From NCBI RefSeq assembly GCF_015624505.1, contig NZ_CP061379.1, positions 3,038,001-3,102,000 of the forward strand: a stretch of 64,000 bases of DNA, written 5' to 3'. The notes beneath the pieces were generated by a model, which ran no database searches, had not been told where the DNA came from, and was given only the letters and a program-made list of their open reading frames with translations. Shown one piece after another: positions 1-9,279 of this stretch. How positions within the stretch are numbered: position 1 is the first letter of the stretch; every line of letters starts with the position of its first letter. This DNA is from Bradyrhizobium commune (GTDB taxonomy: Bacteria > Pseudomonadota > Alphaproteobacteria > Rhizobiales > Xanthobacteraceae). The translations under genes and the position numbers were made by a program.

Positions 1-1
1 G

Positions 2-1045
<1,044 letters not shown>

Positions 1046-1098
1046 CAGGGAGAGCCCTGCGGCGCTCCCGACTTGAAGAAACGACAGGGCATGATTGG

Positions 1099-1131
1099 GT
1101 GACCGCTTGACGCAAGTGCGTCAGCGGTTAC
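1099..1131. repeat. Hairpin between dehydrogenase and kinase genes
   Basis: A short imperfect inverted repeat: roughly 15-base arms, a 2-base loop and one bulge. It lies in the 125-base gap between the acyl-CoA dehydrogenase and the phosphotransferase. There is no T-run after it, so it is not an obvious terminator and the two genes may still be co-transcribed. It could stabilise the mRNA or be a small repeat element. Confidence 0.45.
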
Positions 1132-1170
1132 CGATTAGGATCATGTTCGGACTGAAGAGGGAGCGTCACC

Positions 1171-2229
1171 GTGGCTGACGGCGTCAGGAAAGACGAAGAA
1201 TTCTCCGGCACCAAGCCGGTCGAGGAGCGGCATCGTATCGACGAGATGCGGCTCGAGGCCTGGATGCGCGAGAACGTCGCTGGCTTCGAGGGCCCGCTGG
1301 TCGTGCTCCAGTTCAAGGGCGGCCAGTCCAATCCGACCTACCGCCTGAACACGCCGAACCGCTCCTACGTGATGCGCCGAAAGCCGTTCGGCAAATTGCT
1401 GCCGTCGGCGCATGCCGTCGATCGCGAGTACCGCGTCATCGCGGCCCTTGGAAAGCAGGGCTTTCCGGTCGCGCACGCCTATGCGCTGTGCCAAGACGAC
1501 AGCGTAATTGGCGCTGCCTTCTACATCATGTCGATGGAGGAGGGTCGCGTGTTCTGGGATCCGGCACTGCCGAGCCAGACGCCGGAGGATCGCCGCAAAA
1601 TCTTCACCAGCAAGATCGAGACGTTGGCGAAGCTGCACCTGTTCGATCCCACAGCGATCGGGCTCGGCGACTTCGGCAAGCCCGGCAATTATTTTGCCCG
1701 CCAGATCGACCGCTGGACCAAGCAGTACCGCGCGTCCGAGACCCAGCACATTCCCGAGTTCGAGAAGGTCGCCGAATGGCTGCCCAAGACCGTTCCGGAA
1801 CAGGCGCGCGTCTCGATCGTCCATGGCGACTATCGCCTCGACAACATGATTTTCCACCCGACGGAACCGCGCGTGCTGGCCGCGCTGGACTGGGAGCTGT
1901 CGACGCTCGGCGATCCCATGGCCGACTTCACCTATCTGCTGATGCAGTGGGTCATGCCGGGCCTGGCCGGCGTCGATCTCAAGGCGCTCAACATCCCGAG
2001 CGTCGAAGAGGCCGCGCAGATCTATTGCAACGTGACCCAGATGAGCGTGCCGGACCTCAACTGGTACTTCTCCTATAATCTCTTCCGCCTCGCCGGCATC
2101 ACGCAAGGCATCGCCGGCCGCATCCGCGACGGCACCGCCGCGAATGCCAAGGCGCTGGAGTCGGCCAAGCGCACCGTGCCGCTGTCAAAGGCGTCATGGG
2201 AGTACGCGCAGAAGGCGGGCGCGGTTTAG
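1171..2229 (+). CDS. APH-fold phosphotransferase family protein (ACAD10/11 kinase-domain homologue)
   Basis: A 352-residue kinase of the aminoglycoside phosphotransferase/choline kinase fold. The catalytic loop VHGDYRLDNMIFHP and the metal-binding segment LDWELSTLGDPMADF are both intact; the latter wording is typical of the kinase domain of animal ACAD10/11 and of bacterial LvaA-like proteins, not of antibiotic-resistance enzymes. The start is a GTG preceded by a GAGGGAG ribosome site. It follows the acyl-CoA dehydrogenase gene directly. By family knowledge such kinases phosphorylate the hydroxyl of 4-hydroxyacyl-CoAs so that the dehydrogenase partner can move it to the 3-position. The actual substrate here is inferred. 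Confidence 0.9.
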   Translation: MADGVRKDEEFSGTKPVEERHRIDEMRLEAWMRENVAGFEGPLVVLQFKGGQSNPTYRLNTPNRSYVMRRKPFGKLLPSAHAVDREYRVIAALGKQGFPVAHAYALCQDDSVIGAAFYIMSMEEGRVFWDPALPSQTPEDRRKIFTSKIETLAKLHLFDPTAIGLGDFGKPGNYFARQIDRWTKQYRASETQHIPEFEKVAEWLPKTVPEQARVSIVHGDYRLDNMIFHPTEPRVLAALDWELSTLGDPMADFTYLLMQWVMPGLAGVDLKALNIPSVEEAAQIYCNVTQMSVPDLNWYFSYNLFRLAGITQGIAGRIRDGTAANAKALESAKRTVPLSKASWEYAQKAGAV

Positions 2230-2240
2230 GAGAGACAAGG

Positions 2241-2266
2241 GCGCGGCCGGGTGGCCGCGCTTTTTT
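2241..2266 (+). terminator. Rho-independent terminator after phosphotransferase
   Basis: A perfect 8-bp GC stem (GCGCGGCC/GGCCGCGC) with a 4-base loop is followed by six T residues, 11 bases after the stop codon. It ends the dehydrogenase-kinase unit and faces the convergent argE gene. Confidence 0.88.
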
Positions 2267-2343
2267 GTCTCGTGTCCCAGACGCACTGCAACGCCCTTAG
2301 CGTTGCTGCGCAGAGCCCGGACCCAGTTACTTGGCAACGGTGA

Positions 2344-3531
2344 CTACCCCTTCGCGCAATGCGCGATCAGCTTCTTCACGAAGTCTGCGCATTTCTCCAG
2401 CTCCGCCATCTCGACAAATTCGTCCGGCGTGTGCGCCTGCGCGATCGATCCCGGGCCGATCACGACCGAGGGGATATCGGCCATGCCGGCAAACAGGCTC
2501 GCTTCGGTGCCGAAGGCGACCTTGGCGTGGTCGTTGCGGCCGGCGAGCTGCTTGGCCAGCGTAACGATCGCCGCATCGGCCGCGGTGTCGAGCGCGGGAT
2601 AGTCGAGGATTTCCTCGAGATCGATGCCGCATTCCGGATGCCTCGCCTTCATCGCCGGCTCGAGCTCGGCCTTGGCCCAGGCCACGATCGCATCCGTCAC
2701 CTCCCTGGACTCGCTGATGCCGATGCCGCGGCATTCGAAATCCACCGTGCAGGTGTCAGGCACGATGTTGAGCGCCGCGCCGCCATGCACGATGCTGGTG
2801 AGCAGCGTCGAGTGGGGCACGTCATAGAGGCTGTTGCGCTCGACCCGGCCTGCGAGCTTGACGGCGCGGCGACGGATTTCGGTGATCAGCTCGGCGGCGT
2901 ATTCGATGGCGTTGACGCCATCAGGCGCGATCGAGGAGTGGCGGGCGAGGCCACGGAAAGTCGCGCGCACGCCGTGCTTGCCCTTGTGGCCGATGATGAC
3001 CTTCATCTCGGTCGGCTCGCCGATGAAGGCGCCGAGCGGCCTGACTTTCTTCTTGGCGACCTCGGTGAGCATCGGGCGCACGCCGACGCAGCCGACCTCC
3101 TCGTCATAGGAGATCGCGAGATGGATCGGCGTGTTCAGCTTTGCCTCCAGCATCTCCGGCACCATGGCGAGGCACACCGCGACAAAGCCCTTCATGTCGG
3201 TGGTGCCGCGGCCGTAGAGCTTGCCGTCGCGCTCGATCAGCTTGAAGGGATCATGGCTCCAGTCCTGGCCCATGACAGGCACGACATCGGTATGGCCCGA
3301 CAGCACGAGGCCGGGGCGATCCTCCGGCCCGATCGTGACCCAGAGCGAGGCCTTCTGTCCGGTCTCGTCGACGATGCGCTCACCCTTGATGCCGAGGAAG
3401 GCGAGATAGCTCTCGATATGCGCGATCAAAGGCAGGTTGGTGCGATCGCTGATGGTGTCGAAGCCGACGAGGTCGGCAAGCATGTTGCGGATGCGATCGG
3501 GGCGTGAGCTCGGGAAGATCGGGTTGGGCAT
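2344..3531 (-). CDS. argE: Acetylornithine deacetylase (ArgE/M20 family)
   Basis: Zn-dependent amidohydrolase of the M20 family that releases acetate from N-acetylornithine in arginine synthesis. The 395-residue protein shows the first metal ligand in LSGHTDVVPV, the bridging Asp in GRGTTDMKG, the catalytic and metal-binding Glu pair in YDEEVGCVG, and a dimerisation domain around GLARHSSIAPDGVNAI. The frame extends 39 codons further upstream, but the chosen ATG begins MPNPIFPSSRPDRI, where homology to the family starts; the extension runs into repeat DNA. It is a single gene, convergent with the phosphotransferase. Paralogues acting on other N-acyl amino acids are common in rhizobia, so the exact substrate is less certain than the family. 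Confidence 0.87.
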   Translation of the reverse strand: MPNPIFPSSRPDRIRNMLADLVGFDTISDRTNLPLIAHIESYLAFLGIKGERIVDETGQKASLWVTIGPEDRPGLVLSGHTDVVPVMGQDWSHDPFKLIERDGKLYGRGTTDMKGFVAVCLAMVPEMLEAKLNTPIHLAISYDEEVGCVGVRPMLTEVAKKKVRPLGAFIGEPTEMKVIIGHKGKHGVRATFRGLARHSSIAPDGVNAIEYAAELITEIRRRAVKLAGRVERNSLYDVPHSTLLTSIVHGGAALNIVPDTCTVDFECRGIGISESREVTDAIVAWAKAELEPAMKARHPECGIDLEEILDYPALDTAADAAIVTLAKQLAGRNDHAKVAFGTEASLFAGMADIPSVVIGPGSIAQAHTPDEFVEMAELEKCADFVKKLIAHCAKG

Positions 3532-3623
3532 TGTCACGTTCTTGTCAGGGGATTGCAGAGGCTGAGATTGCCTGCATGAACCATACCAACGTCGTACTCC
3601 AATGAGCAAATCAATACAGGTCT

Positions 3624-3709
3624 GTAGCCCGGATGGAGCGCAGCGCAATCCGGGGTCTTTTGCCCGCGCGGATGGATTCCCGGATTACGTTGCGCTCCAT
3701 CCGGGCTAC
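3624..3709. repeat. Palindromic intergenic repeat (GTAGCCCGG family)
   Basis: An inverted repeat with 19-base perfect outer arms starting GTAGCCCGGATGGAGCGCA, and further imperfect pairing inward across a short centre. It lies just upstream of argE. It resembles mobile palindromic elements scattered through Bradyrhizobium genomes; that statement rests on recollection. No coding capacity. Confidence 0.75.
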
Positions 3710-4356
3710 GAGATCTTGCGTTGCCCGTCAGGCAAAACACGCTAAGGCTCGGTCAATCCACGCTCACAAAAATATTCCACTTTACCGAAATTCGGAAACG
3801 GCGTATGTGTCGCCTCACTCCGGCCCAAGGAAGAGGGGCGTATCGCGATCGTCACGAACGCGGGCCGGGCGGCGGTGGACGTGAGCTACATCGGCGCGAA
3901 GGGCTTTGCAGGGCGGGCAACCGTGAGCGAGGCCGTCGCGCACACGACCGGTGCGGCTCGCGTACGGCAAAATCGTGTGGTCCTGACGCCCGGGGTCTGA
4001 GCGTCAAGTCTTGCGGTGATGTGTGTGGCCCGACCGGGCCGGCATGTCAGTCATCCGCAAGGCGACGGGGGCAATAGTGCATCGCTCCCCGGGGAGATCA
4101 CGACATAAGCCGTTCCAACCATCGCGCAGGGAAGGCCGGGATGCTCCGGTTGCCCTGTTACCCGCTGTGCCGAGTAGCGCAATCTGCTCCTTGCATAGCG
4201 GTCAATGGGAGCCAGCCGGCTCCCGGCCTTCCCTGCGCCCTCTTTCATTGGGCGAAACGACGAAGCAAGGCTCGGGCGAGACAAGCCGCGAGAGCGCGAA
4301 GGTGTGTCTGCGATGAAGATGCGAAACGATAGAACGACGCTGCGTCCCCCACACTC
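3710..4356. other. Gene-free tract with decayed or non-coding sequence
   Basis: About 650 bases between two palindromic repeats. Short open frames exist on both strands, but none has a convincing ribosome site or recognisable domain, and several overlap each other. The sequence around 3810-4000 and 4080-4320 resembles spacer DNA I associate with many bradyrhizobial intergenic regions, so it may be a dispersed long repeat or the remnant of an old element. I see no intact transposase, no RNA gene and no clear promoter. Confidence 0.4.
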
Positions 4357-4436
4357 CGTCATTGCGAGCGTAGCGAAGCAATCCAGACTGTCGCCGTGGA
4401 AAGATTCTGGATTGCTTCGCCACGCTCGCAATGACG
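4357..4436. repeat. Palindromic repeat (CGTCATTGCGAG family), copy 1
   Basis: An 80-base inverted repeat with arms of about 31 bases beginning CGTCATTGCGAGCG and carrying GAAGCAATCCAGA inward. It belongs to the same family as the element at 57887-57973. Such elements are common between genes in Bradyrhizobium and Rhodopseudomonas. When transcribed it would fold into a long hairpin. Confidence 0.85.
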
Positions 4437-4474
4437 ATGTTGAGGCAGTTGTGCGCGAAATATCTCCCCACGGT

Positions 4475-4610
4475 CGTCCCGGCGAAGGCCGGGACCCATA
4501 ACCCCAGGGAGTGGTTTTGCGAAGGCTCTTAGTGAAGAATATCCCCGCGGTACTAGCGCCGCCTTTCACCGATAGACCTCGCGGTATGGGTCCCGGCCTT
4601 CGCCGGGACG
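4475..4610. repeat. Pair of inverted copies of a 26-base GTCCCGGC repeat
   Basis: Two identical 26-base units, at 4475-4500 and inverted at 4585-4610, flank about 84 bases. Each unit contains the internal palindrome GTCCCGGCGAAGGCCGGGAC. Together they form a composite inverted repeat downstream of the minus-strand SDR gene that ends at 4661. No coding sequence is evident between them. Confidence 0.8.
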
Positions 4611-4660
4611 ACACCGAGAGTGTGGCGGCGCTGTGCAAACCGGAGGGGAGAACCCCGTTG

Positions 4661-5446
4661 CTAAACCGGCTTCCCCGCATACGGCATCGACGCGGTGAGG
4701 CCACCATCCACCGGGAACGCCTGGCCGTTGACATACGACGCTTCGTCGCTTGCCAGAAACAATCCCATCGCGGCGAGCTCATGCGGCTGGCCGGGGCGCT
4801 TCAGCGGATTGAGCTGGCCGATCTTGTCTTGGGTGCCGCGCTCCTTGGCGCGGTCGAAGATCGGTTTGGTCATGCCGGTCTCGATCAGGCCCGGACAGAC
4901 CGCGTTGATGCGCACGCCGGTGCCGGTGAGCGAATACGCCGTGGTCTGCACCAGCGAGATCACGCCGGCCTTGCTCGCCGCATAAGGATGTCCGCTGGCG
5001 CCGGCCTTGAGGCCTGCGACCGACGCGGTCAGCACGATTGCGCCGGACTGCTGCTTTACCATGTGCGGCATCGCATACTTCACCGCGAGGAACGGTCCGA
5101 TCAGATTGATGCGCAGGATTTCCTGCCAGTGCTCCACCGTCTGCTCGGCGAGCGGAACGAGGCCGCCGGAAACGCCGGCATTGGCCCAGATCACGTCGAG
5201 CCGTCCGTGCGTCTTCACCGCCTTGTCGATCACGGCGATGACATCCTTCTCAGAGCCGGCGTCCGCGATCATTGCCTCGGCGACACCGCCGGCCTTCTTC
5301 ACCTCGTCGACGGTTTCCTTCACCGCCTCGGTGCGATCGACCGCGATCAGCTTGGCGCCTTCCCTGGTGAACAGGTGTGCTGCCGCGCGACCGATGCCGC
5401 TGCCGGCGCCGGTGATGATGACGGATTTGCCTTGCAGGCGGCCCAT
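4661..5446 (-). CDS. SDR family NAD(P)-dependent oxidoreductase
   Basis: A classical short-chain dehydrogenase of 261 residues with a cofactor motif TGAGSGIG near the N-terminus, NAG in WANAGVSGG, and the catalytic Ser and YxxxK (YAASK). The C-terminus carries the usual DGGLTASMP segment. The chosen ATG has a strong GGGAGAAA ribosome site; a 29-codon upstream extension lacks one. It probably oxidises or reduces an alcohol or 3-hydroxyacyl substrate. It is transcribed divergently from the histidine phosphatase gene, with a second SDR beyond that. The exact substrate cannot be read from sequence. Confidence 0.88.
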   Translation of the reverse strand: MGRLQGKSVIITGAGSGIGRAAAHLFTREGAKLIAVDRTEAVKETVDEVKKAGGVAEAMIADAGSEKDVIAVIDKAVKTHGRLDVIWANAGVSGGLVPLAEQTVEHWQEILRINLIGPFLAVKYAMPHMVKQQSGAIVLTASVAGLKAGASGHPYAASKAGVISLVQTTAYSLTGTGVRINAVCPGLIETGMTKPIFDRAKERGTQDKIGQLNPLKRPGQPHELAAMGLFLASDEASYVNGQAFPVDGGLTASMPYAGKPV

Positions 5447-5580
5447 GCGCTTTCTCCCTTTGGTTCGTGCGCGACGCTTGCCGCGCGACGGAATTTCAAA
5501 CAGAATTTGAAACAGTAAAGTGTCTTGAGACACGTTCGCTACTCACGTACAGCGACATCACACGCGATGGAAGGGTTTCG

Positions 5581-6282
5581 ATGATGTCCGACTCCAGCAA
5601 ACCCGATGTGGTCACGACTCGGTGGTGGTGGGTCCGTCACGCGCCGGTGCGCAATGATGGCGGCAACATCTACGGGCAGAGCGATCTCGCTTGCGACACA
5701 AGCGACACTTATGTTTTCAACGCTGTTGCCAAGGTGCTGCCACGCAAGGCGGTCTGGTATTCGAGCAATCTGATGCGCACGCATCAGACCGCCGAAGCGA
5801 TCTGGGAGGCAGGCTACCCGCGGCCCGCATCGATGACATGGGAGGCGGATCTCGCCGAGCAGAATCTCGGCCGCTGGCAGGGCATGAACCGGGCCCAGTT
5901 CATCGCCAGCCGCCCCGTCGGCGCGAGCTGGTTTGCCGACATCAACGAGCCCGCGCCCGGCGGCGAAAGTTTCATGGATCTCTACAACCGCACGCGCCGC
6001 ACCGTCGAGCGGATCAACGGAGAGGCCGCAGGCCAGGACGTGATCGCGGTCGCGCATGGCGGCACCATCAAGGCGGCGATCGGCCTCGCACTCGACGGCC
6101 AGGTGGAGCGGGCACTGTCGTTCGACATCGACAATGTGTCGATCACGCGGCTCGATTATTTCGCGAGCCCCGAGCGGAGCGTCTGGCGCCTGCCGATGGT
6201 CAATCAGCAGCCGTGGATCGCGGATGACGCGCATGCCGAGATGCATCAGCTCGCGGGTCCGGAAGTCAAGAAGCTCGCCTGA
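5581..6282 (+). CDS. Histidine phosphatase family protein
   Basis: A 233-residue member of the phosphoglycerate mutase-like histidine phosphatase superfamily. The phospho-accepting His is in WWWVRHAPVRNDGG, an RHA variant of the usual RHG, and the second catalytic His is in VIAVAHGGTIKAAIG. The acid/base Glu is probably in WEADLAEQNLGRWQG. The start is one of two adjacent ATGs after a GGAAGGG ribosome site; a 38-codon upstream extension is unlikely. It is followed by an SDR gene in the same direction after 69 bases, so they may be co-transcribed. The substrate is unknown; cofactor-biosynthesis or small-molecule phosphates are possible. Confidence 0.85.
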   Translation: MMSDSSKPDVVTTRWWWVRHAPVRNDGGNIYGQSDLACDTSDTYVFNAVAKVLPRKAVWYSSNLMRTHQTAEAIWEAGYPRPASMTWEADLAEQNLGRWQGMNRAQFIASRPVGASWFADINEPAPGGESFMDLYNRTRRTVERINGEAAGQDVIAVAHGGTIKAAIGLALDGQVERALSFDIDNVSITRLDYFASPERSVWRLPMVNQQPWIADDAHAEMHQLAGPEVKKLA

Positions 6283-6351
6283 GCGATTGCCGGCTCGCGC
6301 GACCGCGGCGTAAGCTTCAGGCCAATTCAAATCAACCTCTGGGAGGAAAGC

Positions 6352-7119
6352 ATGACCTTGTTCGACATGAAGGGGAAAGTCGCCGTCATCACGGGATCGA
6401 CGCGCGGCATCGGGCTTGCGATTGCCGAGCGCATGGCCGAGCACGGCGCCAAGGTCGTGATCTCCTCGCGCAAGGCCGACGTCTGCGAAGAGGTCGCCAA
6501 GGGCATCAACGACAAGTTCGGCAAGGGCACCGCGGTCGCGATCGCCGCCAACATCTCGTCCAAGGAAAACCTGCAAAACCTCGTCGACGAGAGCAATCGC
6601 GCCTTCGGCAAGATCGACGTGCTGGTCTGCAACGCCGCGTCGAACCCGTATTACGGTCCGCTCGCCGGCATCTCCGACGATCAGTTCAGAAAGATTCTCG
6701 ACAACAACATCGTCGCCAACAACTGGCTGATCTCGATGGTGGTGCCGCAGATGATCGAGCGCAAGGACGGCTCGGTCATCATCGTCTCCTCGATCGGCGG
6801 CCTCAAGGGCTCGACCATCCTCGGCGCCTACGCGATCTCGAAGGCCGCCGACATGCAGCTCGCACGCAACCTCGCTTGCGAATACGGCAAGCACAATATC
6901 CGCGTGAACTGCATCGCGCCCGGCCTGATCAAGACCGACTTTGCCAAGGCGCTCTGGGACAATCCTGAGAATTTGAAAGCCTCAACCGCGCGCTCGCCGC
7001 TGCTGCGGATCGGCATCCCCGACGAGATCGCGGGCGCGGCGGTGTTCCTGGGCTCTGCGGCCGGCGACTTCATGACCGGCCAGACCATGGTGATCGACGG
7101 CGGCGCGACGATCAGTTGA
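6352..7119 (+). CDS. SDR family oxidoreductase
   Basis: A 255-residue short-chain dehydrogenase with TGSTRGIG as cofactor motif, VCNAASNPYYG in place of NNAG, a catalytic Ser in IIVSSIGG, and YAISK as the active-site Tyr/Lys pair. The C-terminus ends with a GQTMVIDGGATIS segment. A GGGAGGAAA ribosome site precedes the ATG. Its sequence recalls the DHRS4-like/3-hydroxyacyl-CoA group, which would suit an adjacent fatty acyl-CoA pathway, but this is only suggestive. It is followed by a palindromic repeat that may end transcription. Confidence 0.88.
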   Translation: MTLFDMKGKVAVITGSTRGIGLAIAERMAEHGAKVVISSRKADVCEEVAKGINDKFGKGTAVAIAANISSKENLQNLVDESNRAFGKIDVLVCNAASNPYYGPLAGISDDQFRKILDNNIVANNWLISMVVPQMIERKDGSVIIVSSIGGLKGSTILGAYAISKAADMQLARNLACEYGKHNIRVNCIAPGLIKTDFAKALWDNPENLKASTARSPLLRIGIPDEIAGAAVFLGSAAGDFMTGQTMVIDGGATIS

Positions 7120-7135
7120 GGCGTTTGCTGGTGCG

Positions 7136-7254
7136 CTCCCTCTCCCGCTTGCGGGAGAGGGCTGGGGAGAGGGTGCCTCCGCAGAGAGACTCCTGACGAG
7201 GAGAAAGCCCTCACCCGGCGCTACGCGCCGACCTCTCCCGCAAGCGGGAGAGGT
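7136..7254. repeat. Palindromic repeat (CTCTCCCGC family)
   Basis: A compound palindrome. Two copies of a CTCTCCCGC(A/T)(T/A)GCGGGAGAG hairpin frame the element, with a GGTG/CACC inner pairing and a GGCGCTACGCGCC hairpin inside. It fills the gap between two convergent genes and could act as a bidirectional transcription stop. It has no coding content. Confidence 0.8.
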
Positions 7255-7293
7255 TGCACCGAGATTGCGGCTCGATCGTCCAAACTGGTCAGG

Positions 7294-8517
7294 TCAATCC
7301 ACCGCCGCGTAAACCAGATCCCGCACCAGCGTGCGCGTAAAATCGCGCTGTCCCGGGCCCTGGCTCATGAACACCGTGAACAGATCCTCCTTCGGATCGA
7401 TCCAGAAGAACGTCCCGGCGATGCCGCTCCAGAAATACTGGCCGATGCTGCCGGGAAAGGGCGCGATGCCGGCGTCGCGGCGGACCGCAAAGCCGAGGCC
7501 GAAGCCGTGGCCGGGCGACAGCAGCGTGCCGTTGATTGCGACGTGCGGGCCGAGGTGATCGGAGGCCATCAGCTCCAGCGTCTTGCGGCCGATGATCCTG
7601 TTGCCGTCGAGCGTGCCGCCATTGCGCAGCATCAGTGCGAAGCGGGCGTAGTCCATCGTGGTCGAGACGAGGCCACCGCCGCCGGACTCCATCACCGGCT
7701 GCTCCAGCATATTGAAGAGAGCGACCTTGTCGCCGGTCCAGGGATCGTCCGCGAAGGGCTCGGCGAGGCGACCGGCATTGGCCTCGGAGGTCGAGAAGCC
7801 GGTCTCGGCCATCTGCAACGGCGCCAGGATGCGTTCGGCCAGATACGCGCCGAGCGACTTGCCGCTGACGACCTCGATGATACGGCCGAGGATGTCGGTG
7901 GAGCGGCTGTAGTTGAATTCGTCGCCGGGGTGGCAGACGAGCGGGAAGCTTGCCACCAGCGCGGCGTGCTCGGCATTGCTGATCCTGCGGCTGCGCACCC
8001 GCGAGTCCTGGTAGATCTTGTGCACGGGGCCGTCGCCCTGGTGCTCGTAAGTCAGGCCCGAGGTGTGGCGGAGCAGGTCCTGCACCGTCATCGCCCGCTT
8101 TGCTGGAACCAGCTCGAGCTTGCCGCCGCTGACCACGCCGACCTTCTGGTCGGCAAACTCCGGAATGAATTTTGCGACGGGATCGCTGAGGAGGAGATGG
8201 CCGTCCTCGACCAGCGTCATGACGCCGACCGACACGATCGGCTTGGTCATCGAGAAGATGCGGAAGATCGAATCAAGTGCCATCGGCGCGGACGCAGCCG
8301 GGCTCTGCTTGCCGAGCGCCTCGAACCAGCCGATTTGGCCGCGCCGGGCCACCAGCACGGTCATCCCGGGCACGGTTCCCCTGTCGACCTCGCGCCTGAA
8401 GGCGTCCGACATCGCCTGGAGGCGGGGGCGCGACAGGCCTAGCGTTTCCGGCTTGGCATCGGGCAGGGATGGGGTTTTCGGCGTGATCGCGGCGTGAGGG
8501 GCAGCTTGGACAGTCAT
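7294..8517 (-). CDS. Serine hydrolase, class C beta-lactamase/EstB-like fold
   Basis: A 407-residue member of the beta-lactamase-related esterase family. The nucleophile motif SxxK is in RIFSMTKPIVSVG (Ser89, Lys92), and the Tyr motif is YSRS in FNYSRSTDILGRIIEVVSG, as in EstB-type esterases rather than true AmpC enzymes. The C-terminal part has GHGFGLGFAVRR and WIDPKEDLFTVFMSQ. I start it at the second of two possible codons, an ATG with GGAG five bases upstream; a GTG two codons earlier is possible. No clear signal peptide is seen. It probably hydrolyses a carboxylic ester; the substrate is unknown. Confidence 0.87.
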   Translation of the reverse strand: MTVQAAPHAAITPKTPSLPDAKPETLGLSRPRLQAMSDAFRREVDRGTVPGMTVLVARRGQIGWFEALGKQSPAASAPMALDSIFRIFSMTKPIVSVGVMTLVEDGHLLLSDPVAKFIPEFADQKVGVVSGGKLELVPAKRAMTVQDLLRHTSGLTYEHQGDGPVHKIYQDSRVRSRRISNAEHAALVASFPLVCHPGDEFNYSRSTDILGRIIEVVSGKSLGAYLAERILAPLQMAETGFSTSEANAGRLAEPFADDPWTGDKVALFNMLEQPVMESGGGGLVSTTMDYARFALMLRNGGTLDGNRIIGRKTLELMASDHLGPHVAINGTLLSPGHGFGLGFAVRRDAGIAPFPGSIGQYFWSGIAGTFFWIDPKEDLFTVFMSQGPGQRDFTRTLVRDLVYAAVD

Positions 8518-8682
8518 GGGCACTCCCGGTTTCTCATTATTATCGGGAATGAACTGTGGCCCGGAAGCCGCGGGACAAACAAGCGAAGCCGGCGCGCGTC
8601 ACCCTTGCAATCCGTCCTTGCAATCCGGCCGCGCCCTGTGCTTGAAAGCGCCCCTGATCCGCGCGGCGACGTGAGGGTCCGT

Positions 8683-8758
8683 AGGAGTGTAGCTCAATTG
8701 GTAGAGCACCGGTCTCCAAAACCGGGGGTCGCAGGTTCGAGCCCTGCCACTCCTGCCA
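8683..8758 (+). tRNA. trnW: tRNA-Trp (anticodon CCA)
   Basis: A complete 76-base cloverleaf. The acceptor pairs AGGAGTG with CACTCCT, the D stem is GCTC/GAGC, the anticodon stem is CCGGT/ACCGG with loop CTCCAAA, and the T stem is GCAGG/CCTGC with TTCGAGC. The discriminator is G and the 3' CCA is encoded. Its place just before secE-nusG is the common bacterial arrangement. Confidence 0.98.
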
Positions 8759-8900
8759 GCTCATCCCAGCCAATCAGGATCGACAGGCAGGACAGGGACG
8801 AGCTGAAAAGCTCGGACCGTGGGTGATGCTGATCAAGTAAGCCCTTGATCCGGATCAGGTCCGCTGGCGGCGGCCGTGTGTATCCCGGCCTGCCCACACC

Positions 8901-8929
8901 TTGACGTTTGGCCCCATCAGCAGTACATA
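8901..8929 (+). promoter_or_regulatory. Probable sigma70-type promoter before secE-nusG
   Basis: TTGACG, a 17-base spacer, then TACATA. The -35 box is strong (CTTGACG, the alphaproteobacterial preference) and the -10 is moderate. It lies about 145 bases upstream of secE and downstream of tRNA-Trp. Predicted from sequence only. Confidence 0.5.
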
Positions 8930-9072
8930 CCCCGCACTCGCAGCCGGCCCGTTAAACGCGGATCTCCGGCGCGGCTTTGAAATCCCCCGAACAATCGAGC
9001 CCGGTTTTCCGGCTCATCCTTCGAGACAGAGGGCTGGGCCAACGGCGGCTGTTCGGATCCCTGAAATCCTTA

Positions 9073-9279
9073 ATGGCGTCTCAAACGATGGCAGTCAGCC
9101 CGTTCAAATTCTTGCAGGAAGTGCGCTCGGAGACCGCCAAGGTCACCTGGCCGACCCGCCGCGAGACCACGATCACCACCATCATGGTGTTCGTGATGGT
9201 CGCCGTGGCCTCGGTGTTCTTCTTTGCCGCCGATCAGATCATCCGCTACCTCATCACCTTCCTTTTGGGCATTCACTGA
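9073..9279 (+). CDS. secE: Preprotein translocase subunit SecE
   Basis: A 68-residue single-span SecE, the short form usual in alphaproteobacteria. It clamps the SecY channel in the inner membrane. An amphipathic segment FKFLQEVRSETAKVTWPTR holds the conserved KVTWP signature and is followed by one hydrophobic span (TTIMVFVMVAVASVFFFAAD). The start chosen is the ATG beginning MASQTMAVSP; a second in-frame ATG five codons on is also possible. Its stop codon overlaps the nusG start in ATGA. Confidence 0.95.
   Translation: MASQTMAVSPFKFLQEVRSETAKVTWPTRRETTITTIMVFVMVAVASVFFFAADQIIRYLITFLLGIH

Noticed and set aside
1171..2229. Aminoglycoside resistance kinase
   Set aside because: The fold is shared, but the LDWELSTLGDP signature and the adjacent acyl-CoA dehydrogenase place it with the ACAD10/11 kinases.
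3531..3648. N-terminal extension of argE by 39 codons
   Set aside because: The extension overlaps a palindromic repeat and has no similarity to the M20 family; the ATG at 3531 fits the family start.
4051..4782. Minus-strand 243-codon frame in the repeat-rich tract
   Set aside because: It runs through palindromic repeats and into the end of the SDR gene, with no ribosome site or domain. I treat the tract as non-coding.
7294..8517. True AmpC-type class C beta-lactamase
   Set aside because: The Tyr motif is YSRS and the C-terminal KTG-type motif is not evident; an EstB-like esterase fits better.
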